Assembly: GCA_003445795.1 (NCBI GenBank)
Contig: DMCN01000072.1
Coordinates: forward strand, 267 to 14,846
Direction: 5' to 3'
DNA length: 14,580 bases
DNA from: Gallionellaceae bacterium
Lineage (GTDB): Bacteria > Pseudomonadota > Gammaproteobacteria > Burkholderiales > Gallionellaceae
In this document: piece by piece, positions 7,272 through 13,766 of the stretch
Numbering within the stretch: the first letter of the stretch is position 1
Layout: each line of letters begins with the position of its first letter
Made by a program: the position numbers and the translations under genes
The notes under the pieces: model-generated
Databases searched by the model: none
What the model was told of the DNA's origin: nothing
Seen by the model: only the letters and a program-made list of their open reading frames with translations

Positions 7272-8966
7272 TCAGGAATAGAACTTGTAGTTGTTGCGGC
7301 CACTTTCCTTGGCGCGGTACATCGCGTCGTCCGCATGTTTGATCAGCGTCTCGTCGTCCCCGGCATCGTCCGGACAGATGCTGATGCCGATGCTGAAGGT
7401 GATGACCAGTTCATGCTGACCGAGCTGGTGCGGCTCGGACATCGCGGCGGTGATTTTGTGCGCGACCTTGTCGGCATCTTCCGCCCCGCCCACTTCCGCC
7501 AGCAGGATCATGAACTCGTCACCGCCCTGACGGCAGAGAGTGTCGGATTCGCGCACGCAGGACTTCAGCCGTTTGGCAACGGATTGCAGCAGCATGTCGC
7601 CGACCAGATGGCCCAGCGTGTCGTTGACGGTCTTGAACTTGTCCAGATCGAGGAACAGCAGCGCGCTCTTCTTGTTGTGGCGCGCGCCGTTGAGCAGCGC
7701 GTGTTTCAACCGGTCCGAGAACAGGGCGCGGTTGGGCAAGTGTGTCAACGAATCGTAGTGCGCCAGATGCTCGATATGCGCCTCGGCTTCCTTGCGCTTG
7801 GTGATGTCGGAAAACAGCGCGATATAGTTGATGATCTCGTTATTGGCGTTCTTCACCGTGCCGATGGACAGCCATTCCGGATAGATCTCGCCGTTCTTGC
7901 GCCGGTTCCATATCTCGCCCTGCCACAAACCGGTCTCGTTGATGGACCGCCACATCGCCTGATAGAACTTCTCATCCTGGCGTCCGGAACGCAGGATGTT
8001 CGGATTCTTGCCGATGACCTCTTCCTCGACATATTGGGTGATCGCATAGAAGGCCGGATTCACCGCAATGATCTTCAGCTGCGCATCTGTGATGACGATC
8101 GCTTCGCCGCTGTTGTCGAACATCTTGACGAACAGTTGCAGGCGCTCGTTGGCGTGTTCCAGTTTCTCCACCAGCAGGTTGAAGTTGGTCGCCATCTCGC
8201 CAACATCCGGATTGTTCGGGTCGACATCGGCACGTTTGGACAGGTTCATGTCGCGCTGTATCTCGGCCATCGCATTCTGGAGATTGCGGATGGGGCGGGT
8301 GATGTTGCGCACGACTACCATGCGCACGAACAGCGTGATGATGACCAGCAACACCAACTGCACCGCGATATGACCGATCCACAGCCAGTCCTCTGTCTCG
8401 GCGAGCTGCCCGTACTCCTCGGACAGGTCGATGGTCACGCTGGCCGCGCCGTTCACGCTACCCGCGGAGGTGATATGACATAGCAGGCAGTTGGTGCCGC
8501 GAAAGTTCTCTTTGGCGATGAAGGGGACCACCACACGCAGCGCCGGGCGCCCGTTCGGTCCGGCCACTTCGCGGAACAGGGTCTTGCCGGTACTCAACAC
8601 TTCGCGATCCATCTCGTCCTGCGGCGCTTCTTCCGGCAGGCCGGGGCCGAACTGCTCGACCACCGCGCGGCCGCGCACGATGCGCAACTCGACGATGCCG
8701 CGCGACTGTGACATCTTGCTCAGCAGGAGCTTGCGGTTCTCGGGGTCGGAGATCTGACCGGTGAGCATCAGCATGTTCATGCCGTTGATGAGGCCGTTGG
8801 CGGTCTCTTCGGCACGCACCTCGGCCGCGCGGTCGATCTGATCGTCGAAGCGAATCAGCAACCATTCCATGAGGAGGAAGAACAGGATGATCAGCGTACC
8901 CTGGATCAGGAGATGCAGTTTTTCCTGCACGCCGATAGAGTGCCAACTGCGCGTGAAGACTTTCAT
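7272..8966 (-). CDS. Membrane diguanylate cyclase with periplasmic heme c motif, HAMP, PAS and GGDEF
   Basis: Predicted one-protein sensor that makes cyclic di-GMP from two GTP. The 564 residues divide as follows: first membrane helix about 18-40, periplasmic domain about 41-194, second helix about 195-219, HAMP linker about 216-270, PAS domain about 276-390, and GGDEF domain about 400-564. The periplasmic part contains CLLCH at 160-164, a covalent heme c attachment motif, so it may sense redox state or a small ligand. The catalytic motif GGDEF (481-485) is intact, and RESD at 472-475, five residues before it, matches the inhibitory RxxD site for product feedback. There is no EAL or HD-GYP domain. 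The start at 8966 is chosen over one 7 codons upstream because GGGAGG lies just before it. orn precedes it by 39 bases in the same direction. Confidence 0.93.
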   Translation of the reverse strand: MKVFTRSWHSIGVQEKLHLLIQGTLIILFFLLMEWLLIRFDDQIDRAAEVRAEETANGLINGMNMLMLTGQISDPENRKLLLSKMSQSRGIVELRIVRGRAVVEQFGPGLPEEAPQDEMDREVLSTGKTLFREVAGPNGRPALRVVVPFIAKENFRGTNCLLCHITSAGSVNGAASVTIDLSEEYGQLAETEDWLWIGHIAVQLVLLVIITLFVRMVVVRNITRPIRNLQNAMAEIQRDMNLSKRADVDPNNPDVGEMATNFNLLVEKLEHANERLQLFVKMFDNSGEAIVITDAQLKIIAVNPAFYAITQYVEEEVIGKNPNILRSGRQDEKFYQAMWRSINETGLWQGEIWNRRKNGEIYPEWLSIGTVKNANNEIINYIALFSDITKRKEAEAHIEHLAHYDSLTHLPNRALFSDRLKHALLNGARHNKKSALLFLDLDKFKTVNDTLGHLVGDMLLQSVAKRLKSCVRESDTLCRQGGDEFMILLAEVGGAEDADKVAHKITAAMSEPHQLGQHELVITFSIGISICPDDAGDDETLIKHADDAMYRAKESGRNNYKFYS

Positions 8967-9005
8967 CGCTCCTCCCTGTCCGTGCAAGCGATGCCTGCCG
9001 GATTT

Positions 9006-9551
9006 TTATAGTTTGATGAAGTGCTCGCGGTAATGCTTCATCTCGGCGATGGACTCGTAGATGTCCGCCAGCGCCTCGTGCTTGCCGTGTTTCTTGATGC
9101 CGTTCGCCACTTCCGGTTTCCAGCGCTTCGCCAGCTCCTTGAGCGTGCTCACGTCCAGATTACGGTAGTGGAAATAGTCTTCCAGCTTGGGCATCCAGCG
9201 TGCCAGAAAACGGCGATCCTGGCAGATGGAGTTGCCGCACATCGGCGAGGTGCGCGTCGGCACGTACTCCTTGAGGAACTCCAGCATCTGCGCCTCCACC
9301 ATCGCGTCGTCCAGCGTCGAGGCCTTGACCTTGTCGATGAGACCGGATTTGCCGTGGGTGGATTTGTTCCAGTTGTCCATGCCGTCGAGCACGTTATCCG
9401 GCTGGTGCACCACCAGTACAGGCGCTTCTGCAACGGTGTTGAGATCGCCGTCGGTGACCACCAGCGCGACTTCGATGATGCGATCCGTGTCGGGTAAAAG
9501 CCCCGTCATCTCCATGTCTATCCAGACTAGGTTGTTTTGGTTTTGTGCCAT
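9006..9551 (-). CDS. orn: Oligoribonuclease (DEDDh 3'-5' exonuclease)
   Basis: Orn degrades very short RNAs, above all dinucleotides, completing RNA turnover in the cytoplasm. It is also the main enzyme that clears pGpG, the linear product of cyclic di-GMP phosphodiesterases. The 181 residues match the family. The DEDDh residues are visible: Asp12 and Glu14 in WIDMEMTG, Asp112 in CGNSICQDRRFL, His158 in KHGKHEALADI, and Asp163. The start at 9551 gives the usual short N-terminus (MAQNQNNLVWIDMEMTG). The gene diverges from the M48 peptidase across 67 bases and is followed after 39 bases by a diguanylate cyclase on the same strand. Confidence 0.98.
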   Translation of the reverse strand: MAQNQNNLVWIDMEMTGLLPDTDRIIEVALVVTDGDLNTVAEAPVLVVHQPDNVLDGMDNWNKSTHGKSGLIDKVKASTLDDAMVEAQMLEFLKEYVPTRTSPMCGNSICQDRRFLARWMPKLEDYFHYRNLDVSTLKELAKRWKPEVANGIKKHGKHEALADIYESIAEMKHYREHFIKL

Positions 9552-9618
9552 AATCCATCGCAGTTCTTATTAATAGTGTGGCGCATTGTCGCACAGCCTG
9601 CCGCCCTATCCAACGACT
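9552..9618. promoter_or_regulatory. Divergent promoter region, orn / M48 peptidase operon
   Basis: These 67 bases separate two divergent units. An AT-rich patch at about 9565-9575 (TTCTTATTAATAG on the plus strand) could supply a -10 element in either direction, but no paired -35 and -10 hexamers at good spacing can be named. There is no strong ribosome site before either gene. The promoter role follows from gene orientation rather than from a clear motif. Confidence 0.35.
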
Positions 9619-10875
9619 ATGACCAGCTCCCAATTCACCGCGCTTTTCGTCTCCGCCCTGCTTACCAACACCGTCGTCAAACTCTGGCTGGCCTGGCGCC
9701 AGCTCGACCATGTCGCCTCACACCGTGCCGAGGTACCCGCCGCCTTTCGCGAAAAGATAGACCTGGCCGCACACCAGAAAGCCGCCGATTACACTCGTGC
9801 ACTGGTGCGCTTCGGCAGCGTCTCGGTGCTGTTCGACACCATCCTGCTGCTGGGCTTCACCGTGGGCGGCGGCATCCAGTGGCTCAGCGACTGGACCGGA
9901 CTGCTCTCCGGCAACATCCTGCTGCAGGGAGCCGCCGTGATCGTATCGGTACTGATATTGCAATCGCTGCTGGAGATGCCGTTCGATCTCTACCGCACCT
10001 TCAATCTCGAAGCGCGTTTCGGCTTCAACAAGATGACCCTCAAGCTCTACCTCATCGACGGTCTGAAAGGACTGCTGCTGGGCGCCGTATTCGGCCTGCC
10101 GCTGTTGTTCGGGGTGCTGTGGCTGATGGAGAAGATGGGCGAGCTTTGGTGGCTGTATGTGTGGGCAGTCTGGGTGACCTTCAATCTGCTCATGCTGTTC
10201 ATCTACCCCAGCTTCATCGCGCCGCTGTTCAACAAGTTCGAGCCTCTGCAGGACGAGGCGCAGAAATCGCGCATCGAAGCACTGCTGGCCAAGTGCGGCT
10301 TCGCCGCCAGCGGCCTGTTCGTGATGGACGGCAGCAAACGCAGCACGCACGGCAACGCCTACTTCACCGGCTTCGGCAAGACCAAGCGCATCGTGTTCTT
10401 CGACACGCTGCTGGCGCGGCTGACACCGAATGAGGTCGACGCCGTGCTGGCGCACGAACTGGGACACTTCAAGCATCGCCATGTACTGAAGCGCATCGCA
10501 CTGACCTTCGCCGTCAGCCTCGGTTTCCTGTGGCTCCTGGCTCAACTGCTGCATGCCGACTGGTTCTTCCACGGCCTTGGCGTCACGTCGCAGACAACCG
10601 CCCTGGCCCTGCTGCTGTTCTTCATGGCATTGCCGGTGTTCACCTTCCTGCTGCACCCTGTCGCTTCCGCCTATTCGCGCAAACACGAATTCGAGGCCGA
10701 CGCCTACGCCGCACAACACACCAACGCCAAAGACCTTGCCAGCGCGCTGGTCAAACTGTATCAGGACAACGCCAAGACACTGACCCCCGATCCGGTGTAC
10801 GCTAGCTTCTACGAGTCTCACCCGCCCGCGCCGATACGTATCGCGCATCTACAAAGAACAGGAGAATCCAAATGA
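9619..10875 (+). CDS. M48 family (Ste24/CAAX-protease-like) membrane zinc metallopeptidase
   Basis: A 418-residue integral membrane peptidase of the M48A type. The zinc motif HELGH is at residues 279-283. The third-ligand region is SRKHEFEAD, with Glu357 as the expected ligand and Asp361 completing ExxxD. The segment SKRSTHGNAYFTGFGKTKRIVFFDTL is at about 239-264 (shown in pieces: STHGNAYFTGFG and KRIVFFDTLL), a hallmark of Ste24-like enzymes, and YESHPPAPIRIAHL near the C-terminus is also typical. Hydrophobic segments are seen at about 5-25, 65-90, 100-118, 150-170, 178-198, 292-312 and 327-346. Bacteria lack CAAX prenylation, so the likely job is membrane-protein quality control; the real substrate is unknown. 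The start at 9619 is preferred over an upstream TTG frame. The stop overlaps the cytochrome start as ATGA. Confidence 0.94.
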   Translation: MTSSQFTALFVSALLTNTVVKLWLAWRQLDHVASHRAEVPAAFREKIDLAAHQKAADYTRALVRFGSVSVLFDTILLLGFTVGGGIQWLSDWTGLLSGNILLQGAAVIVSVLILQSLLEMPFDLYRTFNLEARFGFNKMTLKLYLIDGLKGLLLGAVFGLPLLFGVLWLMEKMGELWWLYVWAVWVTFNLLMLFIYPSFIAPLFNKFEPLQDEAQKSRIEALLAKCGFAASGLFVMDGSKRSTHGNAYFTGFGKTKRIVFFDTLLARLTPNEVDAVLAHELGHFKHRHVLKRIALTFAVSLGFLWLLAQLLHADWFFHGLGVTSQTTALALLLFFMALPVFTFLLHPVASAYSRKHEFEADAYAAQHTNAKDLASALVKLYQDNAKTLTPDPVYASFYESHPPAPIRIAHLQRTGESK

Positions 10876-11177
10876 AGAAATATCTCTTTCTTATCTTGCT
10901 CGCCGCCGCCACCGCCCACGCCGACCCCTTCGCCAAGGGCAATGCCGCGAACGGCCAGAAACTGATCGTGAAGTACGACTGCGAGAGCTGCCACAAGGGC
11001 AAGATGGGCGGCGACGGCACGGCCATCTACACCCGTATGGAACGCCGCGTGACCAGCGCCGACATCCTCATCGACCGCATGGAACAATGCTCCGGCGCCA
11101 TCGGCAAACAGCTCAGCGAGCAGGAGAAGCTGGATCTTGCCGCGCACCTGAACCAGACCTACTACCATTTCAAGTGA
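10872..11177 (+). CDS. Small periplasmic monoheme c-type cytochrome
   Basis: A 101-residue secreted electron carrier or heme protein. It has a short signal peptide (MKKYLFLILLAAATAHA, likely cut after residue 17) and one heme attachment motif, CESCH, at residues 37-41. The distal axial ligand is not obvious: Met45, Met57 and Met71 are candidates. The second half, with RMEQCSGAIGKQLSEQEK and the helix LAAHLNQTYYHF, resembles a family of small betaproteobacterial cytochromes ending in a YLN..YY.F-like helix, and carries an extra cysteine at 74. The start overlaps the stop of the M48 peptidase gene by four bases, and a strong AGGAGA site (10860-10865) sits just upstream, so it is well translated in its own right. 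phhB follows after 7 bases. Its redox partner cannot be told from the sequence. Confidence 0.9.
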   Translation: MKKYLFLILLAAATAHADPFAKGNAANGQKLIVKYDCESCHKGKMGGDGTAIYTRMERRVTSADILIDRMEQCSGAIGKQLSEQEKLDLAAHLNQTYYHFK

Positions 11178-11184
11178 GGCGACC

Positions 11185-11523
11185 ATGACTTTCGTCTGCG
11201 ACCTGAGCAACAAGAACTGCAAACCCTGCGAGGGCGGCGTGCCGCCGCTGACCGAGAGTAAAGCGCGTGCGCTGCTCACGGAGCTGAACTCCTGGGAGAT
11301 GAACAACAACGCCATCAGCAAGACTTTCGAGTTCAAGGACTACTATCAGGTGCTGGCCTTCGTCAACGCGGTGGCCTGGATGACGCACCGCGAGGACCAC
11401 CACCCCGACATGGCTGTGAGCTATAACAAATGCCGCGTGGAATATTCCACCCATGCCATCGGCGGTTTGTCCGAGAACGACTTCATCTGCGCCGCGAAAG
11501 TGGATGCCCTGTTCAAGCTTTGA
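11185..11523 (+). CDS. phhB: 4a-hydroxytetrahydrobiopterin dehydratase (pterin-4a-carbinolamine dehydratase)
   Basis: PhhB dehydrates the carbinolamine formed when tetrahydropterin is used by aromatic amino acid hydroxylases, allowing the pterin to be recycled. The 112 residues fit the family. The active-site signature is visible as HREDHHPDM (residues 68-76, with His72 and His73), Tyr80, His90 in YSTHAIGGL and Asp99. The N-terminus has CKPCEGG (12-18), seen in many bacterial members, plus another cysteine at 5. A GAGG site lies about 5 bases before the ATG. No phenylalanine hydroxylase gene is in the window, so the partner is elsewhere or the protein serves another pterin, possibly molybdopterin-related; this is inference. 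The stop codon overlaps the proposed rsgA start. Confidence 0.95.
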   Translation: MTFVCDLSNKNCKPCEGGVPPLTESKARALLTELNSWEMNNNAISKTFEFKDYYQVLAFVNAVAWMTHREDHHPDMAVSYNKCRVEYSTHAIGGLSENDFICAAKVDALFKL

Positions 11524-12383
11524 GCGAAAAACTGCAAGGCCAAGTCATCGCCGCCTACGGCCGCCACTATCTGGCGGAACTGCCGGGCGGCGAGATTCTT
11601 GAATGCGTGCCGCGCGGCAAGAAGAGCGATGTCGCCTGCGGTGACGTGGTGCACATAGAACGCACCAGCGCCGACCAGGCCGTCATCGACAGCATCGCCC
11701 CGCGTTCCACGCTGCTGTATCGCTCCGATGCCTACAAGCAGAAGATCATCGCAGCCAACGTCTCCCAGATCATCGTCGTCGTTGCCACCGAGCCCTCCTT
11801 CAACGATGAACTGCTGGCACGTTGCCTGATCGCCGCGCACGACCAAAAGCTAGATACCCTCATCGTGTTGAACAAATGCGACCTGCCGCAGATCGCGGCG
11901 GCCCGCGCGCAACTCGAACCTTATGGAAAGATCGGCTACCGCGTGCTGGAACTCTCCGCCAAACAGGACGTGGCCCCGCTATTGCCTTATCTGCAAGGCC
12001 ACACCAGCGTGCTCGTCGGCCAATCCGGCATGGGCAAATCCACCCTCATCAACGCCCTCATCCCCGAAGCACAAGCCGCCACACGCGAGATATCGACCGT
12101 GCTCGATTCCGGCAAACACACCACCACCCACGCAAGGCTTTATCACCTCAACGCCGACAGCGACCTTATCGACTGCCCCGGCGTGCAACTATTCGGACTA
12201 CATCATCTGGATTTTGCCGCGATAGAAAGAAGCTTCCCCGAATTCCTGCCCCACTTGGGAAATTGCCGCTTCGCCAATTGCAGCCACTCGCACGAGCCCG
12301 ACTGTGCGATACGCAAAGCGACTGCGGAGGGGAAGATCGATGAGCGGAGACTACGGCTGTTTCAGCAGATTGCGGGACATTAA
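11520..12383 (+). CDS. rsgA: Small ribosomal subunit biogenesis GTPase RsgA
   Basis: RsgA is a circularly permuted GTPase that checks late maturation of the 30S subunit. In order, the 287-residue protein has an OB-fold N-terminus (about 1-70), then G4 NKCD at 118-121, G5-like ELSAKQ at 144-149, G1 GQSGMGKS at 167-174, switch I-like HTTTHARL at 200-207, G3 DCPG at 218-221, and a zinc knuckle with Cys249, Cys254, His256 and Cys262. The order G4-G1-G3 is the permutation diagnostic of the family. I choose the TTG at 11520 as the start because it yields MSEKLQGQVIAAYGRHY, a normal RsgA N-terminus. It overlaps the phhB stop as TTGA and implies translational coupling. An ATG in the same frame at 11430 would give a 30-residue extension entirely inside phhB and is less likely. 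Confidence 0.95.
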   Translation: MSEKLQGQVIAAYGRHYLAELPGGEILECVPRGKKSDVACGDVVHIERTSADQAVIDSIAPRSTLLYRSDAYKQKIIAANVSQIIVVVATEPSFNDELLARCLIAAHDQKLDTLIVLNKCDLPQIAAARAQLEPYGKIGYRVLELSAKQDVAPLLPYLQGHTSVLVGQSGMGKSTLINALIPEAQAATREISTVLDSGKHTTTHARLYHLNADSDLIDCPGVQLFGLHHLDFAAIERSFPEFLPHLGNCRFANCSHSHEPDCAIRKATAEGKIDERRLRLFQQIAGH

Positions 12384-12527
12384 CAAACGTCCATCGCAGT
12401 AAATAATTCGTCCAGAGCTTGAAGTGGAGCAGACGACCATCTCCTGTTAACCCCGAGTGGTCACTCAGTCAAAGCAACTCCAAGGGCCATTTCTCGGCCA
12501 AATCAGTCACATACAAGACCCAGCCAT
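12384..12527. other. Intergenic space between convergent rsgA and the yjfB-like gene
   Basis: These 144 bases lie between two converging genes. A short inverted repeat GAGTG/CACTC at 12455-12466 has almost no loop and no T-run, so it is a poor terminator. No coding frame with a start signal and no RNA gene was recognised. Terminators for both units would be expected here but none is clear. Confidence 0.4.
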
Positions 12528-12719
12528 TCAAGCCGTGGTATTGATGTTCTGTCCCAGATTCGGCGGCAGATTTGCAGCGCTCACCTGTTGCGGTTGTTGG
12601 ATCGAATTGACCAATGCCAACGCTGTCTGACCTTCCAAAGCGGCGGCCTTCTTGAGGAGCGGTGTGCCGGTGACGGCAGTTCCGGTTTGTGCCGGGGTGT
12701 TGTTGGTGTTGATGTCCAT
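12528..12719 (-). CDS. YjfB-like putative motility protein
   Basis: A 63-residue protein without a signal peptide or membrane segment. It begins MDINTNNTPAQTG, has a helical centre (LLKKAAALEGQTALALVNSI) and ends PPNLGQNINTTA. The MDI start, the central Lys-Lys-Ala helix with a QTALALVNS-like part and the terminal LGQNIN-small-small pattern resemble the YjfB family, small proteins annotated as putative motility proteins. Their molecular role is not established. The start at 12719 is fixed by AGGAGA about 9 bases upstream; an upstream ATG in frame lies before this site and is unlikely. It starts 45 bases after the stop of the CobD-like gene on the same strand, so it may be the last gene of that unit. 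No flagellar or chemotaxis gene is nearby in the window. Family call by pattern only. Confidence 0.72.
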   Translation of the reverse strand: MDINTNNTPAQTGTAVTGTPLLKKAAALEGQTALALVNSIQQPQQVSAANLPPNLGQNINTTA

Positions 12720-12764
12720 TTTCCTTTTCTCCTGAATTAACGCTTCCAAGATCAAATCGCTTCA

Positions 12765-13700
12765 TCAACCCAGCAGATTCGCCACCGTCAGCAGCAACAG
12801 GGCAAGCAGCTGGAACACCATCGCCCGCCACACCAGACCGATCGCGCTTTGCATGTAATCGGCATCGGCTTCGTCGTCCATGCCAATCTCGGGGCGGAAC
12901 ACGGGTTGGTTGTCCTGCACTATGGTCATGCCCAGTTTGATGCCGAGTGCACCTGCGCCGCTGGCGAGCAGGATGCCCGCTTCGGGGTCGGGCCAGTTGG
13001 CGGCCTGGTTGCGCCAGCAGTAGGCGGTGTCTTCGAAATTGCCGACGATGGCAAAGGTGGCGGCAGTGAGGCGCAGCGGCAGCCATTCCATGAGGTGATA
13101 AGCCTGCCGCGCGAACGCGCCGAACCTGCCGAACTCCGCCTCGTCCTGCATCCCCCAGCGGTTGTAGAGGAACAATGACAGGCGATACAGGACGGCACCG
13201 ATAGGACCCAGTCCCAGCATCATGAAGATGACGAACCAGAACACCACGCCGAACACGTTGCGGTGGGAACAGATCAGGGCTTGTTCGATAGTGACGCGGG
13301 CCACTTCTTCGTGACTCAGTTCGCGGCATGATTTTCCCAGCCAACCGCCCAGCAGCTCGCGTGCTTCGTCCAGCTTGTTGTTGCGCAAAGCCAGATGGAT
13401 ATCGGTGTAGTAATGGCTGAACTGGCGAAAACCCATGGTGAGGTAAAGCACCAGCACGCTGAAGGCCCAGGCAAAGATGGGGTGCGCATCCAGCAGCAGG
13501 CAGTACAGGGAAACGACCAGCACCAGCGGCACCGTGATCGCCAGTATCCAAGCGATGAGACCCTGCTTCTGCTGGCCCGCATTGAAGTTGCGCTGAAAGA
13601 AATCGACATAGCCGGAAAGCCATGTCGCAAGGTATTTGCGCGAGGACAACGGGTGGACCTGCTCCAGCAGCAGGGCGGTGATCAGGGAAAGCAGGCTCAT
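12765..13700 (-). CDS. CobD/CbiB (AmpE-like) family integral membrane protein
   Basis: A 311-residue inner-membrane protein. Hydrophobic segments lie at about 3-14, 49-70, 75-92, 149-176, 209-222 and 290-310. VVFWFVIFMMLGLGPIGAVLYR (about 152-173; key part LGLGPIGAVLYR) and EWLPLRLTAATFAIVG at 205-220 match the CobD/CbiB pattern, in which a proline-arginine pair in the second motif is typical. True CbiB joins aminopropanol phosphate to cobyrate, but betaproteobacteria often carry a diverged family member away from cobalamin genes, and no cobalamin gene is present here. A role closer to AmpE, a poorly defined membrane sensor/transducer homologue, is equally possible; activity cannot be assigned. 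The start at 13700 gives the common MSLLSLITALLLEQVHPL N-terminus but lacks a ribosome site, and a hairpin sits just upstream. cysN lies 66 bases upstream on the same strand. Confidence 0.85.
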   Translation of the reverse strand: MSLLSLITALLLEQVHPLSSRKYLATWLSGYVDFFQRNFNAGQQKQGLIAWILAITVPLVLVVSLYCLLLDAHPIFAWAFSVLVLYLTMGFRQFSHYYTDIHLALRNNKLDEARELLGGWLGKSCRELSHEEVARVTIEQALICSHRNVFGVVFWFVIFMMLGLGPIGAVLYRLSLFLYNRWGMQDEAEFGRFGAFARQAYHLMEWLPLRLTAATFAIVGNFEDTAYCWRNQAANWPDPEAGILLASGAGALGIKLGMTIVQDNQPVFRPEIGMDDEADADYMQSAIGLVWRAMVFQLLALLLLTVANLLG

Positions 13701-13708
13701 GGCTAGCG

Positions 13709-13738
13709 GGTATCAGACTCGGATAGCGAGAAGATACC
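13709..13738 (-). promoter_or_regulatory. Hairpin in the cysN / CobD-like intergenic space
   Basis: GGTATC (13709-13714) pairs with GATACC (13733-13738), and inside it CTCG (13718-13721) pairs with CGAG (13727-13730) around a 5-base loop, with a small 3/2 internal loop between the stems. The base of the hairpin is 8 bases from the CobD-like start codon, where a ribosome would bind. There is no T-run, so simple intrinsic termination is not supported. It could shape translation, RNA processing or attenuation; this is inference from structure alone. Confidence 0.35.
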
Positions 13739-13766
13739 ACAAGCCCTGCGCCTGCCGCACCTGTAA

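Noticed and set aside
9718..10848. A 376-codon minus-strand frame opposite the M48 peptidase
   Set aside because: Antisense shadow of a gene with complete zinc-site motifs; low-complexity Gln, Glu, His and Val composition.
12455..12466. GAGTG/CACTC inverted repeat as a terminator after rsgA
   Set aside because: The stem is only five pairs with a two-base gap and has no following T-run on either strand.
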